NCBI GenBank assembly: GCA_903921365.1
Contig: CAIXPS010000292.1
Location: forward strand, 21,084-85,083
DNA length: 64,000 bases
Direction: 5' to 3'
Origin: an uncultured bacterium
GTDB lineage: Bacteria; Chloroflexota; Anaerolineae; J036; Brachytrichaceae
A program made the position numbers and the translations under genes. The notes beneath the pieces are model-generated. The model had not been told where the DNA came from. It worked only from the letters and a program-made list of their open reading frames with translations, and did no database searches. Numbering within the stretch: position 1 is the first letter of the stretch; each line of letters starts with the position of its first letter. Below, one piece after another: positions 49,110-58,209 of the stretch.

Positions 49110-50534
49110 ATGAAGCGTTCTATTAATGCCGGCATCGCCTCTGTGGCTATGCTCTCCGTAATATTGTCTGCCTGTGCTCCTGCGGTTGCGCCTACCCCGC
49201 AGATCATAGAAAAAGTGGTGACCTCGGTCGTGAAGGAGACTTCGATTGTTCAAGTTAACTCCACCACCATTGTCAATAAAGAGACGGTTGTCACTTCGAC
49301 GCCTGCGCCAACCGTAAATCCCTACAATGACACGGCCCCTATCGTTGTGTGGATAGATGCAGCCCGCAAGAATATGGCTGACTTGTGGACTAAGACACAC
49401 CCAGATCAGGCAAGCCTGGTTAAATTCGAAATCGTCGACCGGGGTCAGTTTGCGTCAAAGGTATTGCTTTTCAATAACTCTGGCAGCGGCTGGCCAGACG
49501 TGGTCTTTGCTGAGCCGGGTATTGTGATGAAAGTGGCGGATGCCGCTCATGATTTCCCCGGTGATTTGACGCCCTTCGTCGATCCCGCCATTGTTGCCAA
49601 ATATGTGCCAGGCGCAAACGATCCATGCACCACAGCGGACAAGAAGTTGCTGTGCCTGCGCAATGACCTGGCTCCCAACGTCCTATGGTACGACAAGACG
49701 CTCATGGACCAGTTTGGTTACAAGGTTCCGACGACTTGGGAAGAATTCCAATTGTTGGGTGACAAGCTCGCACAGGAACATCCAGGCTATATTCTTGGCA
49801 CGGCTCACAATGAACCCACATTGATGATGTGGGCCAGTGGCTGTCCTGTCGCGAACCAGTTGAGTGTTTCCGAAGTAGTAATTAATGCCGAGGATCCAAA
49901 GTGCGTGCGTGTTGCCAAGATGATCGACCACATGGTGGCCAATGGCAGCTTGTCCAATCTTGATCCTTTTGACGCCAAGTACATCGCTCTTGGTAATACC
50001 GGCAAAATGGTCATGATGATGTGCGCGGCATGGTGCGGCGACTTTGTCTTCAATGGCACTTACTATAAGCCGGAACAAATGAAAAACCAATTGGTTGCAG
50101 CGCTTCCGCCCAAGTGGTCGGATGAAGCCAAGGCCTATACAGGTCAGTGGGGAGGCTCAGCTTGGATGGTCTCAAAGCACACGGAAAACCCGAAACTGGC
50201 AGTTTCCATCGCGGTGTACATGACCACCGATCTTGATGTTACCCAGATTGTGGGTACGATGCCGGCTTACCAACCCGCAGCCGATGCCTGGGCGAAAAAA
50301 CTGGATTCCAGCAAGTTGTATGCCGAGAATCCGTATGCGGTCATGAAGCAGGCCAGCGGTATGGTCAACCCCGCCTTTACTGACGTCGTGCGATATGACT
50401 ATAACCTGGGCTTTAAGCCATTTGTGTCCGCCATTGAACAGAAAAAACCATCTGAACCTACACTAAAGGACGTCCAGGCAGCTCTAGTGGACCTGGCGCA
50501 GAAGGAAGGATATAACGTCAAGACCGCGCCATAA
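49110..50534 (+). CDS. Carbohydrate ABC transporter substrate-binding lipoprotein
   Basis: 474 residues. Lipobox L-S-A-C near 19-22, a Val/Thr-rich spacer to residue 70, then a solute-binding type 1 fold: I-V-V-W-I-D near 76-81, W-P-D-V-V-F-A-E-P near 129, and the type-1 P-T-T-W-E-E-F near 206. Family 1 binders take oligosaccharides or sugar acids. The ligand is unknown, but the adjacent mannonate dehydratase suggests a uronate or uronate-containing oligosaccharide. Leads the operon; a 14-base-pair hairpin follows. Confidence 0.92.
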   Translation: MKRSINAGIASVAMLSVILSACAPAVAPTPQIIEKVVTSVVKETSIVQVNSTTIVNKETVVTSTPAPTVNPYNDTAPIVVWIDAARKNMADLWTKTHPDQASLVKFEIVDRGQFASKVLLFNNSGSGWPDVVFAEPGIVMKVADAAHDFPGDLTPFVDPAIVAKYVPGANDPCTTADKKLLCLRNDLAPNVLWYDKTLMDQFGYKVPTTWEEFQLLGDKLAQEHPGYILGTAHNEPTLMMWASGCPVANQLSVSEVVINAEDPKCVRVAKMIDHMVANGSLSNLDPFDAKYIALGNTGKMVMMMCAAWCGDFVFNGTYYKPEQMKNQLVAALPPKWSDEAKAYTGQWGGSAWMVSKHTENPKLAVSIAVYMTTDLDVTQIVGTMPAYQPAADAWAKKLDSSKLYAENPYAVMKQASGMVNPAFTDVVRYDYNLGFKPFVSAIEQKKPSEPTLKDVQAALVDLAQKEGYNVKTAP

Positions 50535-50585
50535 AGCAAGGTTGAGCAAGAAATAACCTACTCATTGTAGATACTTGACTCATAT

Positions 50586-50627
50586 TCCATCCTGGCAAGA
50601 GTGTCATTTTGACCTTGCCAGGATGGA
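50586..50627 (+). terminator. Perfect hairpin between binding-protein and permease genes
   Basis: Fourteen perfect pairs (50586-50599 with 50614-50627). A T run does not follow. Such intergenic hairpins after a binding-protein gene usually stabilise its mRNA or lower read-through, giving more binding protein than permease, as between malE and malF. Confidence 0.6.
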
Positions 50628-50651
50628 TCCTCTGTTACTTAGGAGGTTTTT

Positions 50652-51584
50652 GTGGCTGTTCAAACCCCAGCGATATCCAGTACGACAGGCGTACGGCGCC
50701 GTCAATTTCGAGTAAATCCGGCCTATATCTTCCTGCTGCCTTACAGCGTCGCCATGTTGATGTTCTCATTAGGGCCAGCGATATATTCACTGCTCCTGAC
50801 ATTCGCTACTTTTAAGGCGAGTAAACCGCAGTTTTTTCAGGCTGGTTTCAAGAATATCGAGACGGCTTTCAAGGATCCGTATCTGCTGCCCGCATTCGGG
50901 AATGTCTTACGTTACCTGGTTGTATCAGTGCCATTCGGTTTGGTCTTTGTCGTGTTGCTTGCGTTGCTTCTGCATGCTCGCCCCAACCGCTTTTCGCTGG
51001 CAATGCGCACGATATATTTTCTGCCGGGCGCTGTGACCGGTCCTGCGCTGGTAATGTTGTTCATATTTACATTCAACCCGGACCTCAGTGTTTTCAGGCC
51101 GATTCTGTATGGAGTAGGTCTGACAGACATCAAGCAAGTGATCAATAATGACACGGCGCCGGTGATCTTTACAATCATGGGATTTTTCGGCGGCGCAGGG
51201 GGATGGATAGCGGTCTTTTATGGCGCGTTACAGGGTGTTTCAGAGGAGTTAATTGAGGCGGCGGTTATGGATGGCTGTAACCCGATTCAGCTTGCCTGGT
51301 TGATTAAACGCCCTTTAATCGGGCGATATATCGCTTTCATGCTCATCAACGTATTGGCGGGTAATGTGCAACTTTTTGCGGAACCCCAGTTGATGAGCAG
51401 TGTGACGGCCTCGATCTCCAGCCTGTGGTCTCCTAACCTTGTAGGTTACAACTGGGCGTTTGGGTTAGGTAACTTTGGCGCCTCTGCAGTGGTGTCAGTA
51501 CTGATGATGGTCATAGGTATTGTGTGTGCATATGCCGTTATCCGAGCTACAAACTTTTATTCAACCGATTCATCGGCTACCTGA
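50652..51584 (+). CDS. Sugar ABC transporter permease (MalF-type)
   Basis: 310 residues, six predicted helices. The EAA loop motif E-L-I-E-A-A-V-M-D-G-C-N-P near 199-211 docks with the ATPase. The start is GTG with AGGAGG six bases upstream. First of the two permeases. Confidence 0.9.
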   Translation: MAVQTPAISSTTGVRRRQFRVNPAYIFLLPYSVAMLMFSLGPAIYSLLLTFATFKASKPQFFQAGFKNIETAFKDPYLLPAFGNVLRYLVVSVPFGLVFVVLLALLLHARPNRFSLAMRTIYFLPGAVTGPALVMLFIFTFNPDLSVFRPILYGVGLTDIKQVINNDTAPVIFTIMGFFGGAGGWIAVFYGALQGVSEELIEAAVMDGCNPIQLAWLIKRPLIGRYIAFMLINVLAGNVQLFAEPQLMSSVTASISSLWSPNLVGYNWAFGLGNFGASAVVSVLMMVIGIVCAYAVIRATNFYSTDSSAT

Positions 51585-51608
51585 TAAGCGGATAAGGAGC
51601 AAACAATC

Positions 51609-52556
51609 ATGCAAACTAGCAAGTCACAGCAACTCCCCAAGGTGGGTCCTTTCCGGTACATATTTGGGCATAACCCCAGATGGAATGGATTAAGCGGTGT
51701 TGAGAGTGTTCTGCGGCTCTTTATCCTGCTGTTATTCGCTGCCTTTTTCGTGATGCCACTGGTATGGCTGCTTATTGCACCCACTAGATTATGGCGAGAT
51801 ATGTACGATTTGACCAAGTCTCCCTTGGAGATTGGATCATTTGCCAACTATATCGTGGCGTGGAATAACATCGCAGAATTTGGTAAAGGGTTAATGGTGA
51901 CATGGACTGTCAACTCGATCTGGTACACACTCACTTGCGTGTTCCTGAGTGTGGCTGTCTCCATCCCAACCGGTTACGTCCTGGCGACTATGAAATTCAA
52001 GGGTCGCAAATTGGTTATGTGGTTAACCTTGATTACGATGATTTTGCCTGGTTCAGCCATGGTGCTCCCGTTATTTCTTGAGATGAACCTACTCAGGTTG
52101 ATCAATAATCCGTGGTCGGTTATTCTGCCATCAGCTTTTGCTCCATTCGGTGTATATCTGTCTTATGTTTACTACAGCGTATCCATACCCAGAGACCTTT
52201 TGGCAGCAGGCAAGGTTGACGGATGTAGTGAATGGCAACTATTCTGGCATGTCGGGTTGCCTCTGGGTCGCACGATTATTGCTACGTTGGCATTCCTGAC
52301 CTTTAACGGCGCTTGGAACAATTACTTCCTGCCTTTTGTGATGTTGAACCACAAGGAAACATATAACCTGCCGCTTGGTATTGCTTCGCTGATGAATGCC
52401 ACCGCTGGTTCGCCCACATTCTTGCGCGAATTACCAATCAACGAACCGGAGAAAGCTCTGGGTGGCTTGTTTATGATCATCCCAGTGATGGTTATTTTCC
52501 TTTTTGCACAGAAATACGTAGTACAGGGTTTGGCAGCCGGAGCGGTAAAGGAATAA
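51609..52556 (+). CDS. Sugar ABC transporter permease (MalG-type)
   Basis: 315 residues, six predicted helices, EAA-loop D-L-L-A-A-G-K-V-D-G-C-S-E-W near 199-210. Pairs with the MalF-type permease. AAGGAG precedes the ATG. No ATPase gene follows, so this importer must share one, such as a MsmK/UgpC-type subunit, encoded elsewhere. Confidence 0.9.
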   Translation: MQTSKSQQLPKVGPFRYIFGHNPRWNGLSGVESVLRLFILLLFAAFFVMPLVWLLIAPTRLWRDMYDLTKSPLEIGSFANYIVAWNNIAEFGKGLMVTWTVNSIWYTLTCVFLSVAVSIPTGYVLATMKFKGRKLVMWLTLITMILPGSAMVLPLFLEMNLLRLINNPWSVILPSAFAPFGVYLSYVYYSVSIPRDLLAAGKVDGCSEWQLFWHVGLPLGRTIIATLAFLTFNGAWNNYFLPFVMLNHKETYNLPLGIASLMNATAGSPTFLRELPINEPEKALGGLFMIIPVMVIFLFAQKYVVQGLAAGAVKE

Positions 52557-52562
52557 GCTGTT

Positions 52563-52601
52563 CATACTCCCGGAATTTCGCCTGCGGATTCCGGGAGTAT
52601 G
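52563..52601. terminator. Hairpin between the permease and UxuA genes
   Basis: Fourteen perfect pairs (52563-52576 with 52588-52601) between two convergent genes. Neither side has a long U run, but its strength and position suggest bidirectional termination. Confidence 0.5.
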
Positions 52602-52631
52602 AGCGGTGTTTGATGAGTGGCGACTTTGTTA

Positions 52632-53618
52632 CTATGCGACGGTATTGACCGCCTGGAGCATCGCTGAGATATAACCGGTGGCAAAGGCGCGCCCACGGTG
52701 TCCCCACGGCGAGTCGTTTACCATGTGCGGCACATGATCGTCGATCAATAGACCTTTGAAGCCAGATTGCTTGAGCTTCTGCACGACCTTGAAAATATTC
52801 ATGTTGCCTTCACCGATGAAGCACTCGGTGAAGTTCTCGGCGCTGCCGCGCACGTCGCGCAGATGCACGTAGAAAATGCGCCCGCGCGGGCCGAAATACT
52901 CGATGGCTTCCATCACACCTGCGCCGCCGCGCATCTCTGACCAACAGCCGTGACAGAAGTCGAGGCCGTGCATTGGGCTGGCATGTGACTCCATCGCGCG
53001 CTTAAACCCCTCAAAGTTCCAGAACAAGCGCGCAATTCCGCCGAGTGAAGGCACCGGCGGGTCATCGGGATGCAACGCCATGCGCACGTTATATTCCTCG
53101 CAGACCGGCATCATGCGGCTGAGATACCAGTCGTAGTTTGCCCACATCTCATCGGCGCTATAGGCGCGACCATGCGTGAGAGGCGCGTCCTTGACCAATT
53201 CCATCTCAAATGCATTTGAGATCGCGCCGCCGCGCACGGGGCGCTCCCACGAGGTGCGCCACACGCTGTTCGGCATCCAGTGATACCCAAGGATGGGAAT
53301 GCCGGCGCGCCCCATGTTGCGGACGGTTTCCTGCATGTTCTCAAGCTGTTGCTCGCGCCCCTCGGCGCCGATCATGATTTTGTCGTAGAACTTTGTTGGC
53401 ACATTTTCGAGCGCGAACAAACGCAGGTTATTGTCCTCGGCATGTGTGCGCAGTCGCAGCAGGTCTTTGAACTCCCAGCGTTCCTCGCCGGGCAGTTTGG
53501 CGGTGTTTAAAAGCACATCATCAGCGCCGCACTGGCGGGAAAACGCAATCTGTTCATCTGTCAACTCGTTAAACTGGCCGATTCCAACGCGCATCTCAAG
53601 CGAATCCAAATTGATCAT
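52632..53618 (-). CDS. Mannonate dehydratase-like (UxuA)
   Basis: 328 residues, TIM barrel of the UxuA family, shorter than E. coli UxuA. The metal motif is visible in A-L-H-P-D-D-P-P near 200-206, with L-D-F-C-H-G near 241 and Y-V-H-L-R-D near 272, and D-D-H-V-P near 308. UxuA turns D-mannonate into 2-keto-3-deoxygluconate in glucuronate catabolism. The start is 53618: GGAGG lies six bases upstream. Convergent with the ABC importer. Confidence 0.82.
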   Translation of the reverse strand: MINLDSLEMRVGIGQFNELTDEQIAFSRQCGADDVLLNTAKLPGEERWEFKDLLRLRTHAEDNNLRLFALENVPTKFYDKIMIGAEGREQQLENMQETVRNMGRAGIPILGYHWMPNSVWRTSWERPVRGGAISNAFEMELVKDAPLTHGRAYSADEMWANYDWYLSRMMPVCEEYNVRMALHPDDPPVPSLGGIARLFWNFEGFKRAMESHASPMHGLDFCHGCWSEMRGGAGVMEAIEYFGPRGRIFYVHLRDVRGSAENFTECFIGEGNMNIFKVVQKLKQSGFKGLLIDDHVPHMVNDSPWGHRGRAFATGYISAMLQAVNTVA

Positions 53619-53741
53619 GTGGACCTCCAATATCTGAAGTGAAGTTTATACGACTTGCTGGAGTGTGCAAGTTGAGCATAACAGTTTGCATTTTCTGGCT
53701 GGTGAAGCGCGATGTTTTAGTGCTCATGACGACTTGTGCTT

Positions 53742-53747
53742 GATAAT
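53742..53747 (+). promoter_or_regulatory. -10 box (GATAAT) of the histidine kinase gene, leaderless spacing
   Basis: GATAAT ends exactly six bases before the ATG at 53754. No Shine-Dalgarno is present, and the frame's upstream ATG at 53736 lies before the box. Confidence 0.5.
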
Positions 53748-53753
53748 CGCCGC

Positions 53754-55955
53754 ATGAGTGAAGCAGACCAATCTTTCGATTACATGCTGGAAGTTGAGGT
53801 AGCCGACTTCCGGGAACGGTACCACCATTACTTGTTCATACTGATCGTTGTGCTGGCCTGGCTGACAGCAGTTCGGTTCACGCTTACGTATAATTATGCT
53901 GAGTTAGCACGTTCGAATTTATCAACGTCGGTCTGCCTGGTTGCAACTTCCTTACTTGCGCAGCTCTTTCGACGGAAAACAGTGCTGAGCCTGGCTTTGT
54001 CGCTCATAGGTCTTGCTACTGCCGTTGCAATTGAAACACTTGGTCATCCCGGTTCACCTGCCGTTTACTTATTTGCCCCAGTGATAATTCTCGTGAGTGC
54101 GGTTACTTCCACTACCGTTCTGCTGTTGAGTAGTTTTATATGGGCAGGGGTGCTCATATTTCTTCTAGCAGCTGCTCCGGGTTCGCCCGGCAACCTGGTC
54201 GCGCCCGGTCTCAATCTACTGGCCGCAACTGTATGCACGGGGATCGCGTCGCGTCCCATCTTCGACAGCCTGTCTATGGCGTTAACAAGCGCACAGGAGT
54301 CGATTCGTGCGCGTGATGAATTACGCGAACAACGCCTTCAGTTGGCGCATTCGGTAAAAGCAATAGACGAGGCCCTGTATCGGGTCAGCCGGTTGAACGC
54401 ATCGTTGATCATCGCCCGCCAGCAGGCGGAGGAGGCGCGCCAGTTGAAAGTGCGCTTTGCGAATATGATCAGCCATGAGATCCGCACACCGTTGAACATC
54501 ATTATCAGCTTCAGCGAGGTGATCGCCAACGCTCCAGAGAGCTATGGCATGATCGAGTGGCCCGCCAGTCTGCGTGACGATGTCACCGAAATCTACCGTT
54601 CGGGCAGGCATCTGCTGGGATTGATCAATGACGTGCTCGATCTCGCGCAGATTGAGGCGAATCGCGTCATCCTGAAAAAGGAACGGGGCGCCATCCTCGA
54701 TGTCATCGATCAGGCGGTTGGGCTTGCCGGCAAGTGGTTCGACCATGCCGGCCTGTATCTGCGCACGGAGGTTTTTGGCGACATCCCCGAACTCTTGTTC
54801 GACCGCATCCGTATCCGTCAGGTGATTCTGAACCTGTTGAGCAATGCGCGGCATTACACGGCGAGCGGCGGCGTGACGGTGCGGGTCGAAGGGACGGCGA
54901 ACGACGTGGTCGTGTGCGTTCGAGACACGGGGAAGGGGATCAGCCCGGAAACTCTGCAGCATCTGTTTGACGAGTTCCAGCACTCCGGTGAGACCGTGGA
55001 TCAAAGTTCCGGTTCTGGTTTAGGGTTGTCCATCAGCCGCATGTTCGTCGGGTTGCACGGCGGGCGCATGTGGGCCGAGAGCACTGGCATGAACGGCGCA
55101 GGGACGGCGGTGTTTTTTACCATCCCGTTGCCGGCGACCAGCATCGCAGCGGATATACCGCCATCGCAACATGATGTCGAGTTCTGGCAGTCGCGTTACG
55201 ACCAGGCGCGCGGCGAACGCAGCATCATGATTGCCTGTGACGAGTCCACAACGGCGCAGATGATGGCCAGAATGCTGAGCAATCAGGGCAAGGTGATGAC
55301 GACATCGTTTGGCGGCCTCCTGCGTGATTTCTCGGAGCATCAGCCGGATGTGGCGCTGTTGCTCACCGCGGAGGACAATCCGCACAGCGCGATGATTCAA
55401 CAATTGCTTGAAGCGTCTGGCGATGTGCCGATCATTACCTGCGAATTGATGCACCGTCTCGATGTAGAGGAGCACAACCTGGTTCAGATGACGGATATCA
55501 GCGCGTGGCTGCTGAAACCGATCACGCGTGACGACCTTGTTGCGGCGATCTATGCTGTCGCGCCGAATGCGCGCATGGTTCTGTCAGTGGAAGATGACCT
55601 GGCGATGGCGCGCTTTTATGACCTCAGCATCGCGAGTGATAAACGGTTTGCCGGCTCGCCCACTGTGATCAACGTCATGCGCACCCGTGATGTCATGCCG
55701 CTGCTTGACGAGCATTTGGCCGATGTCATCCTGCTCGATCTCAATCTGGCGGATGGTTCCGGATGGGACGTGTTGGCGCAGGTGCGCGCGCGCTGGTCGC
55801 TGGCACAACTACCGGTCATCGTAGTTACGGCGATGGATCGATACGGGGCGCCCGTCATGCGCGCAGGAGAGATCAAGATACACAATACAAACGGGTTCAG
55901 CCAACGTCAGACGGTTTTGTGCCTGCAGAATACGCTCGATGCGGTGCTGGGTTAG
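53754..55955 (+). CDS. Membrane hybrid histidine kinase with two C-terminal receiver-like domains
   Basis: 733 residues. Five to six N-terminal helices (about 25-160), a coiled coil (190-230), HisKA with H241 in S-H-E-I-R-T-P, an HATPase with N-box N-L-L-S-N-A-R near 350, D-T-G-K-G near 390 and G-S-G-L-G-L-S near 420. Two receiver-like modules follow. The first (about 490-610) has lost the acidic pocket and phosphoacceptor (V-A-L-L-L-T-A-E). The second (about 615-733) keeps E-D-D, D in L-L-D-L-N-L and T in V-V-T-A. It converges on the response regulator gene with 22 bases between. Signal unknown. Confidence 0.9.
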   Translation: MSEADQSFDYMLEVEVADFRERYHHYLFILIVVLAWLTAVRFTLTYNYAELARSNLSTSVCLVATSLLAQLFRRKTVLSLALSLIGLATAVAIETLGHPGSPAVYLFAPVIILVSAVTSTTVLLLSSFIWAGVLIFLLAAAPGSPGNLVAPGLNLLAATVCTGIASRPIFDSLSMALTSAQESIRARDELREQRLQLAHSVKAIDEALYRVSRLNASLIIARQQAEEARQLKVRFANMISHEIRTPLNIIISFSEVIANAPESYGMIEWPASLRDDVTEIYRSGRHLLGLINDVLDLAQIEANRVILKKERGAILDVIDQAVGLAGKWFDHAGLYLRTEVFGDIPELLFDRIRIRQVILNLLSNARHYTASGGVTVRVEGTANDVVVCVRDTGKGISPETLQHLFDEFQHSGETVDQSSGSGLGLSISRMFVGLHGGRMWAESTGMNGAGTAVFFTIPLPATSIAADIPPSQHDVEFWQSRYDQARGERSIMIACDESTTAQMMARMLSNQGKVMTTSFGGLLRDFSEHQPDVALLLTAEDNPHSAMIQQLLEASGDVPIITCELMHRLDVEEHNLVQMTDISAWLLKPITRDDLVAAIYAVAPNARMVLSVEDDLAMARFYDLSIASDKRFAGSPTVINVMRTRDVMPLLDEHLADVILLDLNLADGSGWDVLAQVRARWSLAQLPVIVVTAMDRYGAPVMRAGEIKIHNTNGFSQRQTVLCLQNTLDAVLG

Positions 55956-55977
55956 GCGCGATCCGAGGTTACGTCTA

Positions 55978-57195
55978 CTACCCTGCGGCGACCGGCTGGA
56001 TGTGTTTCTCCACGCAGGCGAGAAGTTCTGCGCGGCCAATCGGTTTTTGGAAGAACATGTCCGCCCCGAGTGAGAGCGCCAGCTCGCGCTCATCCCAGAT
56101 CGAGCAGACTGCCAGATTGATGTGATAGGTGTCGGGGTTCGCCTTCAGCTCCTGCAACACTTCCCATCCATCGCGCTTGGGCATCAGCACGTCCAGCAGG
56201 ATCAGGATGGGTTTGATCTCGCGCGCCAGCTTGAGCACGTTATCCGCTGAAGTGCATCCCACGACCTTGATGGGTTTTAGCGCAAGGAAACGCTGGATGA
56301 TGCGCGTCATTGCGGGGTCATCGTCGATCACCAGGACAGTGGGGCGGTAGTTTGTGGAAAGGCGCGCGAGCAATCGTGTGGCAGGCGACGGTGTGGGCGC
56401 TGGTTCCAGCGATAAAGCGCCTTCGGCTAGTGTGAACAATTGCGCCGCTTCGCCGTAGACAGCGTTCTGCGGCGTCAATCCCTCGACGCCATCTACGAAC
56501 AGCGTGACCGTATCCAACTGCACAACGGTGTGCATTTTCAATACGCGCGTCGGTGAATGCGCGATCGCCAGGCGCAACAGCTTGATCAACGCGAGACGCA
56601 ACGCGACGCGATCGGCTGCGATATGGGGTAAATCAGAGGGGATGTCCGCAGTGAGTTGTGACTGTGTCGCGCTGATGATGACCGAGAGCGTCTGAGCGGC
56701 GTCGACCACTAATTCGAGCAGGTTGTTTGCGCCGATATTGCGGTTGAAGTCTGCCAGTGAACTGCTGTGCGCGCTGTCCTCTTCCGCCGGGATGGATTGA
56801 ATGGCAGCGATGGCAGCCTGCGGCGACATGTTCCACAAGAGCAGGACGAGTTCTTCGATGGCGCGGTGATTGTCGCGGCGGAATTGCCGGCTGCTGCAGT
56901 TAAGCCCTTCTTCCAGTTGCTGGATCGGGACGCCGTCGATGTAACGCCTTTTGAGGATCAGGTAACTGCGGTGACGCGGTAGATTTGCGTCGGGCGCCTC
57001 CGCCGGCTTCATACTCTCAATCGCGCGCATGAGCAATTGATGCAGCCTCTGCCCGCATGAGAGCTGTTCGGTCGGACGGTACACCTGGTCCAACCAGGGC
57101 GCGAGCACACGACCGGGGCCTTTGTCCAGCACACTCATCTCATAGAGGTGCTGGAGCGAAAACCGAATGTGTTGCGTAAATTCCACCGACGTCAT
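55978..57195 (-). CDS. Response regulator with HTH, degenerate GHKL-like and receiver domains
   Basis: 405 residues. Residues 70-120 look like a sigma-region-4-type helix-turn-helix: L-K-R-R-Y-I-D-G-V-P-I-Q-Q-L followed by C-S-S-R-Q-F-R-R-D. Residues 155-245 resemble a decayed GHKL ATPase (L-I-K-L-L-R-L-A-I-A-H-S-P where kinases have a conserved Asn). Residues 285-400 are a normal receiver: D-D-D near 291, D335 in L-L-D-V-L-M-P, S365 and K384-P. No known output other than the HTH. Probably the partner of the adjacent kinase. A TATAGT box ends seven bases before the ATG. Confidence 0.8.
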   Translation of the reverse strand: MTSVEFTQHIRFSLQHLYEMSVLDKGPGRVLAPWLDQVYRPTEQLSCGQRLHQLLMRAIESMKPAEAPDANLPRHRSYLILKRRYIDGVPIQQLEEGLNCSSRQFRRDNHRAIEELVLLLWNMSPQAAIAAIQSIPAEEDSAHSSSLADFNRNIGANNLLELVVDAAQTLSVIISATQSQLTADIPSDLPHIAADRVALRLALIKLLRLAIAHSPTRVLKMHTVVQLDTVTLFVDGVEGLTPQNAVYGEAAQLFTLAEGALSLEPAPTPSPATRLLARLSTNYRPTVLVIDDDPAMTRIIQRFLALKPIKVVGCTSADNVLKLAREIKPILILLDVLMPKRDGWEVLQELKANPDTYHINLAVCSIWDERELALSLGADMFFQKPIGRAELLACVEKHIQPVAAG

Positions 57196-57202
57196 CGCGC
57201 TA

Positions 57203-57208
57203 ACTATA
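57203..57208 (-). promoter_or_regulatory. -10 box (TATAGT) of the response regulator gene
   Basis: On the minus strand, seven bases before the ATG at 57195. It falls where the -35 of the opposite promoter should be, so the two promoters overlap. Confidence 0.45.
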
Positions 57209-57222
57209 ACCGATCAATTGCC

Positions 57223-57228
57223 TATAAT
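57223..57228 (+). promoter_or_regulatory. -10 box (TATAAT) of the third aldo/keto reductase gene, leaderless spacing
   Basis: Perfect TATAAT ending exactly six bases before the ATG at 57235, with no Shine-Dalgarno. Confidence 0.6.
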
Positions 57229-57234
57229 CCCAGT

Positions 57235-58185
57235 ATGCATTACAACAAACTCGGCTGGTCGAACCTGAACGTTTCAGTCGTCTCTTTAGGTTGCGCCCAG
57301 TTTTCAGATCAGTTTACCAAGACACAGAAAACCGAAGCCGACATGATCGCCATCATGCATCGGGCGAATGAACTCGGAATAAACCTGTGGGACACAGCGC
57401 CCAGTTACGGTAACGGGGCGTCCGAAACCATCGTTGGAAAGGCGCTGCAGGGCAGGCGCGACAAGGTGTTTCTGGCGACCAAGGTGCGTTATGGGGCGAC
57501 GATGCCGGAGCAGGTCGAGGAGTCATGCAACGATAGCTTGCGCAGGCTGAATACCGACTATATCGATGTGCTGCAGATACACTGGCCGTCGCACGACGAG
57601 CCCAACGAACTGACGATTGCGGGGCTCGCTAAAATGGTGAAGGCTGGCAAAGTGCGCTACGCGTCACTGTCAAACTTCAACCAGGATCAGACTGACCTGG
57701 CGTGGTGTGTTTTTCCGGTGATTTCGAATCAGCTGCCCTATGCGCTTGTGTGGCGATATGAAGAGCCCTTGATCAAGTATTGCGGGGAACACAAAATAGG
57801 GGTGCTTGCCTACAGCCCCCTGGGCGAGGGCATCCTGACCGGTCGCTACGACGAGAATACGCACTTTCCTCCCGGCGACGTGCGCAACCACGTCGTCTTT
57901 TTCCGCGATGACGTCAAGCACCTGGCGCTTCAGGTGACGGCCGTAGTCAAACAGGTAGCCGAAAAACATCACATGACGCCAGCGCAGGTCGCGATAAACT
58001 GGACAGCTCGGCAGCCATTCATCAGCAGCGTCATTGTGGGCAGTTCATCCATTGCGCAGGTGGAACAGAATGCTGCCGCGGTCGACTTTACCCTCGATGA
58101 AGAAGACGACACAGTGCTGTTAGCAGCGAGCGACGCCTATATGGCGACCGCTCCGCGCTTCCGGACGATGTGGGCAGATGCGTGA
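57235..58185 (+). CDS. Aldo/keto reductase
   Basis: 316 residues. D-T-A-P-S-Y near 50-55, K in A-T-K-V near 80, H in I-H-W-P near 117. A third AKR in the window and closer to the 39415 protein than to the 34084 one. The frame is open 29 codons further upstream into the divergent response regulator, but the TATAAT box sets the start at 57235. Lies directly before pheT, 24 bases apart. Confidence 0.9.
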   Translation: MHYNKLGWSNLNVSVVSLGCAQFSDQFTKTQKTEADMIAIMHRANELGINLWDTAPSYGNGASETIVGKALQGRRDKVFLATKVRYGATMPEQVEESCNDSLRRLNTDYIDVLQIHWPSHDEPNELTIAGLAKMVKAGKVRYASLSNFNQDQTDLAWCVFPVISNQLPYALVWRYEEPLIKYCGEHKIGVLAYSPLGEGILTGRYDENTHFPPGDVRNHVVFFRDDVKHLALQVTAVVKQVAEKHHMTPAQVAINWTARQPFISSVIVGSSSIAQVEQNAAAVDFTLDEEDDTVLLAASDAYMATAPRFRTMWADA

Positions 58186-58195
58186 TTTCATCCGT

Positions 58196-58201
58196 TATAC
58201 T
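58196..58201 (+). promoter_or_regulatory. -10 box (TATACT) of pheT
   Basis: TATACT ends eight bases before the ATG at 58210 with no Shine-Dalgarno, suggesting that pheT is transcribed apart from the reductase. Confidence 0.4.
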
Positions 58202-58209
58202 CAACCAAT

